DNA of 64,000 nt from Paenibacillus sp. (GCA_023512345.1 JAILZT010000002.1:248001-312000), one strand, 5' to 3'. Positions 52,743 through 61,799 are shown, counted from the first letter of the stretch. Translations and numbers: made by a program. The notes: generated from the sequence alone by a model not told the origin.

Positions 52743-54075
52743 ATGTATCCACAATAAATTGCATATCTTCATCAGTGGAAGATAAGGGCGGTGCAAAAGT
52801 CAGCACATTATTGTAACCCGCTACGGTATCGCCGTTTTTGCCAATGATAAGTCCCTTGGCTTTACACTTTGCAATAATTCCTTTTACCGTGTCCAGATCA
52901 ATAGGCTTTTTACTAACCTTGTCTTCAACAAGTTCAATCCCTGTAACTAATCCAAAGCTGCGGATGTCTCCTACTAGTTTATGATCCAGCAGTTCCGAGA
53001 GCTCTCGATTCAATCTAGCACCCAAAACATCAGCACGTTCGATAAGCTTCTCCTGTTCAAGGATCTCAAGATTGCGAAGCGCTAACGCACAAGCCGCAGG
53101 ATTGCCTCCAAAGGTATTAACGTGGCGGAAATATCCGTAATCATCACTATTATCCTTGAATACTTCATAGATATCTTTGCGAACGGCTGTAGCTGATAGC
53201 GGGAGGTAGGCACTCGTCAACCCTTTTGCCATCGTCACGATATCCGGTTTAATATTGAAGTTGTGGTGGCCAAATTTGCGCCCAGAGCGCCCAAACCCAC
53301 AGATTACCTCATCAATAATGAGCAGCACACCATGCTTACGGCAAATCTCCTGCACGCGGTCCATGTACACTTGATGCGGCACAATGACTCCGCCTCCTGT
53401 AATCACCGGTTCCATGATCACGGCAGCTACAGTCTCCGCACCTTCCCATACAATCGTGTCCTCAATGGACTGTGCACACTGGAGATTGAATTCCTCTACC
53501 GTTTGTCCGGCAGGACGACGGTAGCTATCCGGTGGAGCGACATGGAGAAATCCCCCGCCGAGCGGCTCGTATTTGTATTTCCGTTGCGCCTGACCCGTTG
53601 CAGCCAAGGCCCCCATTGAATTTCCGTGATAACCACGGTAGCGGGCAATAAATTTATGGCGATAATGCTGGCCTATCTGCTGCTGGTATTGACGGGCCAT
53701 TTTGAAAGCAGCCTCATTCGCTTCCGATCCACTGTTCGAGAAGAAGATTACATAATCATCTCCCAACCATTCATTCAGCTTCTCCGCTAGGGTAATAGCA
53801 GGCAAATGGCTTTGTGTCAGCGGGAAATACGGAAGGCTCAGCAGTTGATTATAGGCAGCCTCCGCCAGTTCCTTACGGCCATAACCCACATTCACGCACC
53901 ATAAACCAGACATCCCATCCAAGTATTTATTCCCATGAATATCGGTAACCCATGAACCACTGGCTGATGTGGCAATCATCGGTGGATTCGTCTCACTGTA
54001 AGGGGTAATGTTATGCCATAAATACTTCTGGTCCTTCTTAATTGCTAGTTCACTTTCCGTCCCCAAGCTTCGCAT
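52717..54075 (-). CDS. Class III aminotransferase, beta-alanine/omega-amino acid type
   Basis: The 452-residue PLP enzyme has the class III pattern: FSNSGSEANEAAFKMARQYQ, the PLP-stacking YRGYHGNSMGALA, LLIIDEVICGFGRSG and the PLP Lys in VTMAKGLTSAYLPLSA. In this locus it most likely passes the amino group of beta-alanine or beta-aminoisobutyrate to pyruvate or 2-oxoglutarate, making malonate or methylmalonate semialdehyde. I start at 54075 because GAGAGGAG lies just upstream. The 30-bp gap to the upstream mmsA-like gene suggests an operon. Confidence 0.9.
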   Translation of the reverse strand: MRSLGTESELAIKKDQKYLWHNITPYSETNPPMIATSASGSWVTDIHGNKYLDGMSGLWCVNVGYGRKELAEAAYNQLLSLPYFPLTQSHLPAITLAEKLNEWLGDDYVIFFSNSGSEANEAAFKMARQYQQQIGQHYRHKFIARYRGYHGNSMGALAATGQAQRKYKYEPLGGGFLHVAPPDSYRRPAGQTVEEFNLQCAQSIEDTIVWEGAETVAAVIMEPVITGGGVIVPHQVYMDRVQEICRKHGVLLIIDEVICGFGRSGRKFGHHNFNIKPDIVTMAKGLTSAYLPLSATAVRKDIYEVFKDNSDDYGYFRHVNTFGGNPAACALALRNLEILEQEKLIERADVLGARLNRELSELLDHKLVGDIRSFGLVTGIELVEDKVSKKPIDLDTVKGIIAKCKAKGLIIGKNGDTVAGYNNVLTFAPPLSSTDEDMQFIVDTFKSVMNES

Positions 54076-54105
54076 AACACGTTCTCCTCTCAAACTCCGC
54101 ATTGG

Positions 54106-55569
54106 TTAATAACGTGCAGTAATCATTTTTTTACGAGTATAAAATTCAACACCGTCCCGGCCATTCGCATGCAAATCCCCATAAAATGATTTCTTGTAGC
54201 CTGAGAACGGGAAAAATGCCATTGGCGCTGGAACACCCAGATTTACACCGAGCATACCTGCATCAATCTCTTCACGGAACTCACGAATGGCTTTGGCACT
54301 GTCCGTATAAATGCAAGCCCCATTGGCAAAAGGCGATTGATTCGTCACCGCGATGGCCTCACTCAGATCTTTGACACGAATTACAGCCAGTACCGGCGCA
54401 AAAATCTCTTCCTTCCAAATCACCATGCCTGGCTTCACATGATCAAAGATCGTCGGCCCGATAAAATACCCGGCACCGCTTACAGCAGCATCCGTCCTGC
54501 CGTCCCGCACCAATGTGGCGTTCTCACGTTCGCCCGCTTCAATATACGATACCGCCCTATCCTTATTGGATTGCCGGATTACCGGACCAAGGAACACACC
54601 CTCCTCCACGCCGTTTCCAATTTTGAGCGCATCAGCAGCTGAGATTAGGCGGTTCACCAATTCATCAGCAATGGCCTCATGGACCACTACCACCGAGCAA
54701 GCCATACAACGTTCACCCGCTGAACCGAAGGCCGCCGAAATAATATTTTTCACAGCATTATCAAGATCCGCATCCGGTAGAACGATGGAATGATTCTTCG
54801 CTCCAGCCAACGCTTGAACCCGTTTGCCATAGGAGGTTCCCGTCTTGTACACATATTCCGCTACAGGCTGAGAGCCCACAAAGGAGATCGCCTTAACCCC
54901 CTCATGCTCCAACAAACCATTCACAACCTCATGCGCCCCATGCACAATATTGAGCACACCCGGTGGGAACCCCGCTTGGGAGAACAATTCTCCTAAGCGA
55001 TTCACTAGCAGCGGAGTACGCTCAGAAGGCTTCAACACAAAGGTGTTGCCACAGGCAATCGCCAACGGAAACATCCAACAAGGCACCATCATCGGGAAGT
55101 TGAACGGAGCAATGCCCCCAACAACACCCAAAGGATAGCGGTACATACCCGACTCTACACCGGTAGCGATATCCGGCAGCTGACTCCCCATCATAAGACT
55201 CGGAATCCCTGCCGCGAATTCCACACACTCGATTCCGCGCTGCACCTCACCGTAGGCTTCCTCAAGGCTTTTACCATTCTCCAGTGTGATCAACTCCGCC
55301 AGCTCATTCCAATATTGAACCAACAGTTGCTGGTATTGAAAGAAATAACGAGCTCTCCGGGGCACGGCAACCTTTTTCCAGGATTTAAAAGCTTCTGCAG
55401 CCGCCTCAACAGCCGCATCCAGCTCATCCCGCCCAGAGATTGGTACATACGCTATGACTTCTCCCGTTGCCGGATTGACCACCTCTTCATCCCGTCCGGA
55501 GGACGAGTCAACCCAAGCACCGTTCACATAATTCTTGACCCTTATCGCATTTGTAATCAGTAGAGACAT
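54106..55569 (-). CDS. mmsA: CoA-acylating (methyl)malonate-semialdehyde dehydrogenase
   Basis: The 487-residue aldehyde dehydrogenase carries the MmsA/IolA signature: [40 protein letters not shown] and the catalytic Cys in [16 protein letters not shown]. It would convert methylmalonate or malonate semialdehyde to propionyl- or acetyl-CoA with NAD. That is the last step after the aminotransferase encoded 30 bp downstream. ATG 55569 has AGAGGTG upstream; an ATG three codons earlier is less well placed. An inositol-pathway role (IolA) is possible but no iol gene is nearby. Confidence 0.92.
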   Translation of the reverse strand: MSLLITNAIRVKNYVNGAWVDSSSGRDEEVVNPATGEVIAYVPISGRDELDAAVEAAAEAFKSWKKVAVPRRARYFFQYQQLLVQYWNELAELITLENGKSLEEAYGEVQRGIECVEFAAGIPSLMMGSQLPDIATGVESGMYRYPLGVVGGIAPFNFPMMVPCWMFPLAIACGNTFVLKPSERTPLLVNRLGELFSQAGFPPGVLNIVHGAHEVVNGLLEHEGVKAISFVGSQPVAEYVYKTGTSYGKRVQALAGAKNHSIVLPDADLDNAVKNIISAAFGSAGERCMACSVVVVHEAIADELVNRLISAADALKIGNGVEEGVFLGPVIRQSNKDRAVSYIEAGERENATLVRDGRTDAAVSGAGYFIGPTIFDHVKPGMVIWKEEIFAPVLAVIRVKDLSEAIAVTNQSPFANGACIYTDSAKAIREFREEIDAGMLGVNLGVPAPMAFFPFSGYKKSFYGDLHANGRDGVEFYTRKKMITARY

Positions 55570-55721
55570 TCCTGGCACCTCTTTTCTCTATCTGTTGTTT
55601 ACCAATCACCGATTATAAGGAGATGACCGCCAAAATGACGGCCATCCATTGATAAATATGCTGGGGTTACATAAATTGAACTTGAACTAAAGTTTCTACA
55701 AAAGAGATTTGGTGTTTGGTC

Positions 55722-55858
55722 GTAACTGCGGAGAATGTTTGGACTTCCGGCCGCTGTTGTCCCCAGATTTCTTGGATTATATCGCTTATTCGCGGTTGAA
55801 ATCCGGGGACAAAGGCGGTCGCTATCGCTCCTACAGTTCCAAACTTCCCCTACGTCAC
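55722..55858. repeat. Palindromic dispersed repeat, copy C
   Basis: Ends GTAACTGCGG... and ...TACGTCAC and most of the interior match copy B. The stem pairs TTGTCCCC-n-GATTTC (55757-55771) with GAAATC-n-GGGGACAA (55798-55812). Relative to copy B both sides changed together (T-A to C-G), so the stem is conserved. It fills much of the 343-bp gap between the binding-protein gene and mmsA; no gene is seen there. Confidence 0.82.
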
Positions 55859-55912
55859 TTTTCCACCCTTACCTTCTATGTTTAATACTTCAGTTCATCA
55901 CATATAACCTAC

Positions 55913-57019
55913 TTACTTGCTTGCCATCTCCACAATCTCATTGGTGTAGGCTTCGTCTACTTTGGAGGCTGTTTTGATAACACCGAATTTAAGCGCGATA
56001 TCCGCAGTTTGTTGGAAGGCCGCCGCATCGGTATAGCCCATCTTAGCAGGATCAAACCCTTCCGGCAGAATCAGCTTGGCAACTTCGTTCATCATGGTCA
56101 ACTGATGCTCCTTAGTTGTACTGCCAGCCTCCGCCAGCTTCATCACACTATCCACAGCCGCAGCCGGGTCAGCAATAGCATCTTTCCAGCCTTTTAAGGA
56201 AGCACGGACGAATTTAGCAGCCGTCTCTTTATTCTCAGCCAGCCATTCTTTATTGGCAAACAGGTTATCTTCAAGCATCGCTACACCTTCGTCATTCATG
56301 TCAATAACACTTAAATCCGCAGCAGCAATCCCTGATTCCAGCGCAACCTGATACTCGTTATACGTCATGGCCGAGGCAGCATCAATTTCTCCACCCAAGA
56401 ATTGGTCCATCGTAAAGCCCTGTTTTGTGAAATTAAGATCCTTATTGGGATCCAGCTTATACTTATCAAAAAGAGCTAGAATTTCGAATTCATTTCCACC
56501 CATCCAGTTGCCCACTTTCTTACCTTTCAGATCAGCAGGAGTAGAGATGCCCACATCCTTTTTGGAGACCAGTACAAGTCCGCTCCGTTGAAAGATCTGA
56601 GCAATTTGCACCAAAGGCATTTCCTGCTCCTGGCTGGTCAGCAAGCTCGCCACCCAATCGACTCCAATATCCGCAGAACCACCAGCCACCTGTTGTTCCG
56701 GCACAATATCAGGGCCTCCCGGCAGAATCTCTACTTTCAGTCCTTCTTCGGCGTAGTAACCCTTGTCTTGAGCCACAAAGTATCCAGCAAACTGCGCTTG
56801 CGGCACCCATTTCAGCTGCAGTTTTACCGTAACCGGATCAACAGCCGGCTCAGCAGTTGCTTCAGCAGCCGGCTCCGTCGTAGCATCTGCAGCAACACTC
56901 GGTTCAGCCGATGGAGCAGCATTATTATTTCCTCCACAACCCGCCATGACAGTCATCACCAGCATCATAACCACCAACAACCACACACCACGGAACTTCC
57001 GATCTCTCACGTTCATCAT
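55913..57019 (-). CDS. ABC transporter substrate-binding lipoprotein, NMT1/ThiY type
   Basis: The 368-residue lipoprotein has a signal with a lipobox (VMAGC), then a low-complexity Ala/Glu/Thr/Pro linker, and an NMT1/ThiY-like domain (VKLQLKWVPQAQFAGYFVAQ; ILPGGPDIVPEQQVAGGSADIGVDWV). Family members bind pyrimidine precursors, riboflavin, nitrate or sulfonates. Beside preTA and hydA the most likely cargo is a pyrimidine or hydantoin-like compound, but this is inference. AGGGGGAG precedes the paired ATGs at 57019 and 57016; either may be used. Confidence 0.87.
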   Translation of the reverse strand: MMNVRDRKFRGVWLLVVMMLVMTVMAGCGGNNNAAPSAEPSVAADATTEPAAEATAEPAVDPVTVKLQLKWVPQAQFAGYFVAQDKGYYAEEGLKVEILPGGPDIVPEQQVAGGSADIGVDWVASLLTSQEQEMPLVQIAQIFQRSGLVLVSKKDVGISTPADLKGKKVGNWMGGNEFEILALFDKYKLDPNKDLNFTKQGFTMDQFLGGEIDAASAMTYNEYQVALESGIAAADLSVIDMNDEGVAMLEDNLFANKEWLAENKETAAKFVRASLKGWKDAIADPAAAVDSVMKLAEAGSTTKEHQLTMMNEVAKLILPEGFDPAKMGYTDAAAFQQTADIALKFGVIKTASKVDEAYTNEIVEMASK

Positions 57020-57161
57020 TTGAACTCCCCCTACCGTAAATTTTTAGTCTTTAAAAAGAATGCACAGTATGGTCACTAACGTGGTGCTCTGTATGCAAAC
57101 GACCGAGGGAGATCTCTTTGTCCTTTCCACTGCGGTCGGATGTAATGAATTGATCTCGCGG

Positions 57162-58016
57162 TCATGATCTTGCAGAAGAATGCCATTTGATGAAAATTTT
57201 CTCCATCCTCTCAACAATCAGGTAAAATACAACACCAGCAATCGCCGCCAGCACGATACAGGACCAGCCTAGGGGCATTTTGGCTACCTTGATCGAATTG
57301 GAGAGCAGATACCCAAGCCCTCGAGAGGAGAAGAAAAACTCTCCAACAATCGCCCCAATCATACTGGCTGTAGCATTGATCTTAAGTGCGGTGAATACAT
57401 ACGGCAGGCTATTTTGAATTCTTAAATATCGGAATACCGCAGGTTTGCTCGCCGCATAGGAATGCATAAGATCGAGCGCCAGCGGATCAATTGCAGCCAT
57501 ACCCTTGTATGCATTAATGGCCATAGCCGCCATGGTAGTCGCTGTCACAATCGCTATTCGCGAACCAATGCCATCCCCGAACCATAGATTCATAATCGGG
57601 GCAAGCGCTACAATCGGAACAGCATTGAGGGCAGCCACCATCATCAGACTGCCACCTCCCCAGCGAGGCCAAGCCGTTGCCGTCAAGGCGATCAAGAATC
57701 CGATGGCAGAACCCGCCAACATCCCGAGCACCGCTTCTGTCAGCGTATATCCTGTATAAGATAGCAACAGACTAAAGTTCTCTCTCATAGACAGTACAAT
57801 GGCCGATGGCAGTGGCAGCTGGTATTTTTTCAGATCGAATATCGAATGAAAGAACTGCAACTCCCATAAAGCGAGAAATAGAATTCCAGCTAACAACGGT
57901 AAGGCTACACTGGCATTAATCCATTTCTTCATTCCTCCAAGCTTCCCATTTTTTCTAGGTTTCACTTCCGAGTTAGACAGGATATAAGCCGTTTCACTCA
58001 CAGAGTTACTTTCCAT
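57162..58016 (-). CDS. ABC transporter permease, second subunit
   Basis: The 284-residue permease of the SsuC/TauC type has six TM helices and the EAA-like loop KGMAAIDPLALDLMHSYAASK. It pairs with the permease encoded upstream, whose stop overlaps its ATG (TGATG). GGAGGC lies eight bases before the ATG. Together with the ATPase and the lipoprotein it makes one importer. An extension in the same frame upstream of 58016 would overlap the previous gene and has no ribosome site. Confidence 0.88.
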   Translation of the reverse strand: MESNSVSETAYILSNSEVKPRKNGKLGGMKKWINASVALPLLAGILFLALWELQFFHSIFDLKKYQLPLPSAIVLSMRENFSLLLSYTGYTLTEAVLGMLAGSAIGFLIALTATAWPRWGGGSLMMVAALNAVPIVALAPIMNLWFGDGIGSRIAIVTATTMAAMAINAYKGMAAIDPLALDLMHSYAASKPAVFRYLRIQNSLPYVFTALKINATASMIGAIVGEFFFSSRGLGYLLSNSIKVAKMPLGWSCIVLAAIAGVVFYLIVERMEKIFIKWHSSARS

Positions 58017-58828
58017 CAGCGGCCGCCTCCTTTCTGGCGGAATTCCGGCTGCCAAGGTGCAACTGCACGCTCGAGCAATCCCATTAACCAATAACTAGCG
58101 ATTCCCAGCAACGCCCCAACGATTACTGTCGACCAGAACATATAGGTATGAGAAGGACCGTAATAAAGATTGCGCAGCATGATAACCCCAATCCCATGTT
58201 GGGCTCCCATAAGTTCAACCAGAATGGCACCTGTTACTGCAAGGGGGGCGGCTATTTTAAGGCCACTGAACAGCCCGGGGAGAGCAGCCGGCAAGCGCAG
58301 CTTCCAGTAGACCGCCCACGGTTTAGCCGCATAAGAGCGCATCAATTCGAGCGCCGAGAGATCCACACTGCGCAAACCGCGCAGCATATTAAGTGAAACG
58401 GGGAAGAAGGTAATATAGCCCGAAATTATGATGCGTGAAATTTGCTCATCCCGTACAATTCCGTAAATAATGGGTGCGAGGCCTAGAATCGGAATCATTT
58501 GCGAGGCGATGGCGTAAGGAAACGTCAGCTTTTCAATTATTTTCGAAACACTCATTAATATCGCTAACAAGGTCCCGGCAGCCGCACCTAGCAGGAACCC
58601 AACAGCTGCACTGCTAAACGTTGCCCCACCCTCTTTGAAAAGAGTGCCTTTATACTGCCAGAAGGTCGCTATCACTTCATGTACATAAGGCAGTTTGGAC
58701 TGAGCCAGCGGTGTCTTCGCCACATTCAGCAGCAGCCAGGAGGCAGTTTCCCAGATTAGAAGAAATCCGAATATCCATACGAACAGCGGGAGCAGACGGC
58801 TCCGCATAAACAGACTGTTCCCTTTCAT
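58016..58828 (-). CDS. ABC transporter permease, first subunit
   Basis: The 270-residue permease of the SsuC/TauC type has six TM helices and the cytosolic EAA-like loop RGLRSVDLSALELMRSYAAK, which contacts the ATPase. It starts 2 bases after the ATPase gene, with GAAGGGG upstream, and overlaps the second permease gene. A heterodimeric permease is typical for pyrimidine-precursor and riboflavin-like importers of this family. Confidence 0.88.
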   Translation of the reverse strand: MKGNSLFMRSRLLPLFVWIFGFLLIWETASWLLLNVAKTPLAQSKLPYVHEVIATFWQYKGTLFKEGGATFSSAAVGFLLGAAAGTLLAILMSVSKIIEKLTFPYAIASQMIPILGLAPIIYGIVRDEQISRIIISGYITFFPVSLNMLRGLRSVDLSALELMRSYAAKPWAVYWKLRLPAALPGLFSGLKIAAPLAVTGAILVELMGAQHGIGVIMLRNLYYGPSHTYMFWSTVIVGALLGIASYWLMGLLERAVAPWQPEFRQKGGGR

Positions 58829-58830
58829 AG

Positions 58831-59613
58831 CTACACCCCTTCGAAACTATTGCGTATACGGGCGATCAGTTCAAAAAATTCCGGGCTATTTCTCATTTCA
58901 GCGGTACGAGGGCGAGGCAAAGGAATATCAACAACAGAGGATAACCGTCCGGGGTGCGGGGATAACACAAACACCCGATCTGACAGAAAAATGGATTCAG
59001 GGATACTGTGAGTGACGAATACAATGGTGTTTTGCACCTTACTCCACACGGACAACAACTCTTCATTAAGGCGCTCACGTGTAAATTCATCCAGTGCTGA
59101 AAAGGGTTCATCCATCAGTAAAATCTCCGGTTCCATGGATAACGCTCTTGCGATCGCAACACGCTGCTGCATACCTCCACTGAGCTGCCAAGGGTATTTA
59201 TCCGCAAAGCCCTGCAACCCAACCAGTTCCAGCAGCTCCAGCGCCTTTTCCTCACGCACAGACTTCTTCGTTCCCATCAGTTCCAGAGGCAGTGTGATGT
59301 TGTCTTTCACCTTCCTCCAGTCATACAGCACAGGGCTTTGAAAGACGATGCCATATTTCTGCGCCAACCTCGCTTCTCTAGCAGTCTTGCCGGCAACGGT
59401 AATGTTGCCTCTTGTTGGCTCAATGAGATCCGCCATCAGCCGCAGCAGTGTAGTTTTTCCACACCCAGAAGGCCCTAATAACGACACGAACTCCCCCTTA
59501 GCAATATCAAGGCTCACCTGGTGAAGCGCCAATACATCTGCCGTTTCCGTCTGATATCTCATCTCTACGTCTTCTAATTTAATTTCAGAAATTTCCGTCA
59601 TTATTGTTGACAT
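58831..59613 (-). CDS. ABC transporter ATP-binding protein
   Basis: The 260-residue ATPase is of the SsuB/TauB/ThiZ type. It has Walker A GPSGCGKT, signature LSGGMQQRVAIARAL, Walker B ILLMDEPFSALDEFTRE and the switch His VTHSIPES. It is the first gene of the four-gene importer operon, with AGGGGGAG upstream of the ATG. The 292-bp region in front is shared with the divergent diguanylate cyclase gene. Confidence 0.92.
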   Translation of the reverse strand: MSTIMTEISEIKLEDVEMRYQTETADVLALHQVSLDIAKGEFVSLLGPSGCGKTTLLRLMADLIEPTRGNITVAGKTAREARLAQKYGIVFQSPVLYDWRKVKDNITLPLELMGTKKSVREEKALELLELVGLQGFADKYPWQLSGGMQQRVAIARALSMEPEILLMDEPFSALDEFTRERLNEELLSVWSKVQNTIVFVTHSIPESIFLSDRVFVLSPHPGRLSSVVDIPLPRPRTAEMRNSPEFFELIARIRNSFEGV

Positions 59614-59710
59614 GCCTACTCCCCCTGTTCCTGATTTTAAAATTAGCGTTACTATTCATGACATAATATTTATAATTCTAGAGTAATTTGATTATCCATG
59701 TAGCTTTAAC

Positions 59711-59720
59711 TAACATGTTA
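59711..59720. promoter_or_regulatory. TAACATGTTA palindrome upstream of the importer operon
   Basis: The 10-bp palindrome contains the half sites TAACAT and ATGTTA found in the preT-pucR gap, here overlapping rather than spaced. It lies about 100 bases from the ATPase gene start and may mark shared regulation; the evidence is thin. Confidence 0.3.
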
Positions 59721-59808
59721 CACGTTGCACCTCATAGCCACACTAGACAAATAGTAAAAGACCTCTGGCTAATTTTCGTCATATTGTCCATAGCCGCATT
59801 TTTAATAT

Positions 59809-59834
59809 TAAAAAATTGTTGTTTATACCGATAA
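59809..59834 (+). promoter_or_regulatory. Sigma-D-like promoter of the 7TM-GGDEF gene
   Basis: TAAA is followed after 14 bases by ACCGATAA, close to the sigma-D pattern. It is on the right strand about 70 bases before the gene. Confidence 0.4.
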
Positions 59835-59840
59835 AGAAGA

Positions 59841-59871
59841 GGTTAACTTTATTAAGGGTTCCGCCTTAACC
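59841..59871 (+). promoter_or_regulatory. Leader hairpin with two alternative pairings
   Basis: TTAAGG (59852-59857) can pair with CCTTAA (59864-59869), or GGTTAA (59841-59846) can pair with TTAACC (59866-59871). The two are mutually exclusive in the leader of the 7TM-GGDEF gene. No known riboswitch fits. Confidence 0.35.
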
Positions 59872-59905
59872 ACTAATTCCTCTTTCAAAAACGTGAGGTA
59901 GAGAC

Positions 59906-61498
59906 ATGAATACTTTAATCTCCAATTACATTGTTATCGTAGCTATCTCCGGAGTGCTGAATGCACTGCTTGCCATACTTGCCTACTACAAGGAGACCGA
60001 TTTTGCTGGAGTAAAATCCTTCATCGTCATTTCTTGCACTTCCGCTATATACACCTTTGGTTTTGCGCTTGAGCTATCCAGCAATTCACTTGAGGAAATC
60101 AGTCTATGGCTAAAAATAGAGTATTTGGGGATGCCATTCATAGCCCCTTCAAGCTTGATCATGGTTTTACATTTTGTAGGATTGGAAAGGTTGATCACTC
60201 GGGGAAAAGTGGCAGCGCTTTATACCATACCTTTTATTACAGCACTGCTGGTATGGACTAATGAGTATCATCATCTGTTCTATCGTTCGGTATACTTGCG
60301 TACAAATACGCCTACTCCACTTGTAGATATCGTGATGGGACCCTGGTACATCGTTAACGGAAGCTTCACCTTCGGCTGTATGCTGGCCTCCACTCTCTTA
60401 ATGCTGTTGCAGTGGAACCGAATGAAGCGGGTATACCGAAGACAAATGTTTACGATACTAATCGGCCTTTTTCTTCCGATGACGGGTGCCCTGCTGTACT
60501 TGCTAGGCAAAACACCTTATGGAATGGACCCTGTACCCATCATCATGAGCCTAACTTCAGCTTTGTATATTTGGGCTATTCAATCTAGAGGAATGCTCAC
60601 TGCAGCTCCAATCGCCCGTGAGAATATTTTTGAGAGCATGCGAGACGGCGTTCTGGTTGCGGATCGGTTCGATATGCTCATTGATTACAATGGAGCTGCA
60701 GCCCAGATGTTGCAGGGGCTTGATGCTGCCGCTATCGGCAAACCGTTGGCCCAACTGTTTCTACCGGCTGGAAAAGATGCTGTCTCTTATGTTATGAGTT
60801 CAGACCCCCTGGTTCAGGAAGAACGGGAAATGGAATGGATCACAGCGTACGGGACGTATTATTATCAAATTCGGTCCTCACCAGTGCTGAAGCGCAATGG
60901 ACATTGGGCGGGCAGATTGATCATGCTTATCGATGTGACAGAGCGTACCCTTTTACAAGAAAAACTTACGCAGCTGGCTACTATTGATAGCCTTACAGGT
61001 ATTTATAACCGCACTCGCTTCATGGAGTTGAGTAAAGAACGGCTTGCTGAGTGCGTCCTTAACAAGACTCCGCTTTCTCTCATATTGCTGGATATTGACC
61101 ATTTCAAGAGTATCAACGATCGCTATGGGCATGAACATGGAGATATTGCTCTTCAGCATGTGGTTGAGGTGTGCAGCAGGCATACCCGAGAGCGTGACTT
61201 GTTCGGGCGTTACGGAGGAGAGGAGTTCGTACTGTGTCTGCCGGAGACTTCTCTGGAACAGGCCGGACAGCTGGCCAATACCATCCGGAAGGATATCGAA
61301 GACAGCCTATTATTCACGGTTTCCGAAACCATTCAAGTGACGGCTAGCTTCGGTGTAGTTGAGGCAGCTCATGCGGAGTTAACTCTTGAGGAAATGCTCG
61401 GAGCAGCAGATAAGGCGCTATATACCTCTAAAAGAAATGGACGAAATGCTGTGTATTTATCTCAGGATGCAGGAATCCGCGAATTTACACACATATAG
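59906..61498 (+). CDS. 7TM-PAS-GGDEF diguanylate cyclase
   Basis: The 530-residue protein has a seven-helix N-terminus of the histidine-kinase 7TM type (about 1-230), a PAS domain (about 235-345; ENIFESMRDGVLVADRFDMLIDY) and a GGDEF domain with RYGGEEF. The I-site is intact: RERD lies five residues before GGEEF, so the enzyme should be inhibited by its product. It lacks EAL and is the only one of the five c-di-GMP genes in this window with a complete I-site. GAGGTAGAGAC precedes the ATG. Confidence 0.92.
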   Translation: MNTLISNYIVIVAISGVLNALLAILAYYKETDFAGVKSFIVISCTSAIYTFGFALELSSNSLEEISLWLKIEYLGMPFIAPSSLIMVLHFVGLERLITRGKVAALYTIPFITALLVWTNEYHHLFYRSVYLRTNTPTPLVDIVMGPWYIVNGSFTFGCMLASTLLMLLQWNRMKRVYRRQMFTILIGLFLPMTGALLYLLGKTPYGMDPVPIIMSLTSALYIWAIQSRGMLTAAPIARENIFESMRDGVLVADRFDMLIDYNGAAAQMLQGLDAAAIGKPLAQLFLPAGKDAVSYVMSSDPLVQEEREMEWITAYGTYYYQIRSSPVLKRNGHWAGRLIMLIDVTERTLLQEKLTQLATIDSLTGIYNRTRFMELSKERLAECVLNKTPLSLILLDIDHFKSINDRYGHEHGDIALQHVVEVCSRHTRERDLFGRYGGEEFVLCLPETSLEQAGQLANTIRKDIEDSLLFTVSETIQVTASFGVVEAAHAELTLEEMLGAADKALYTSKRNGRNAVYLSQDAGIREFTHI

Positions 61499-61598
61499 TT
61501 GTACTTTATGCACCTATTTTTATTCAATAGAGCTTATTCAAGAGTTACTTCCGGCGGAATATGGGACTTTAATTGTACAAAGTTCATAATCCGCATAG

Positions 61599-61644
61599 AG
61601 AACACCCCGTTTCCCGGCTAAGCCGCTCGGAAACGGGGTGTTCT
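61599..61644. terminator. Strong bidirectional terminator
   Basis: AGAACACCCCGTTTCC and GGAAACGGGGTGTTCT form a perfect 16-bp stem. It lies between the convergent GGDEF gene and the GNAT unit. Confidence 0.88.
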
Positions 61645-61661
61645 AAAAGGTATTTAAAGTC

Positions 61662-61799
61662 TCAATGCTGCGTACGCAAGGTTTCACTAGGTTCATTCAC
61701 GAGGGGAGGCTCCAACGCAATGTTGATATCCCCCGTATTAAACTCAGCGTAGGGTGTCTCTTCATTTCCATGAAGGACTGTAAGTCCCAAGCTGCTGCA
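61662..61799 (-). pseudogene. Remnant of a VOC-family (glyoxalase/bleomycin-resistance) gene
   Basis: A 45-codon open stretch directly after the GNAT stop reads SLGLTVLHGNEE, PYAEFNTGDINIALEPP and then a stop. This resembles the core strands of VOC-fold proteins (usually LGL followed by YAEF and a Gly-Asp turn). The first ~25 residues with the N-terminal metal ligand and the whole C-terminal half are absent, the frame is closed on both sides by stops, and there is no start codon. I take it as the decayed rest of a ~125-residue gene. Confidence 0.5.
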
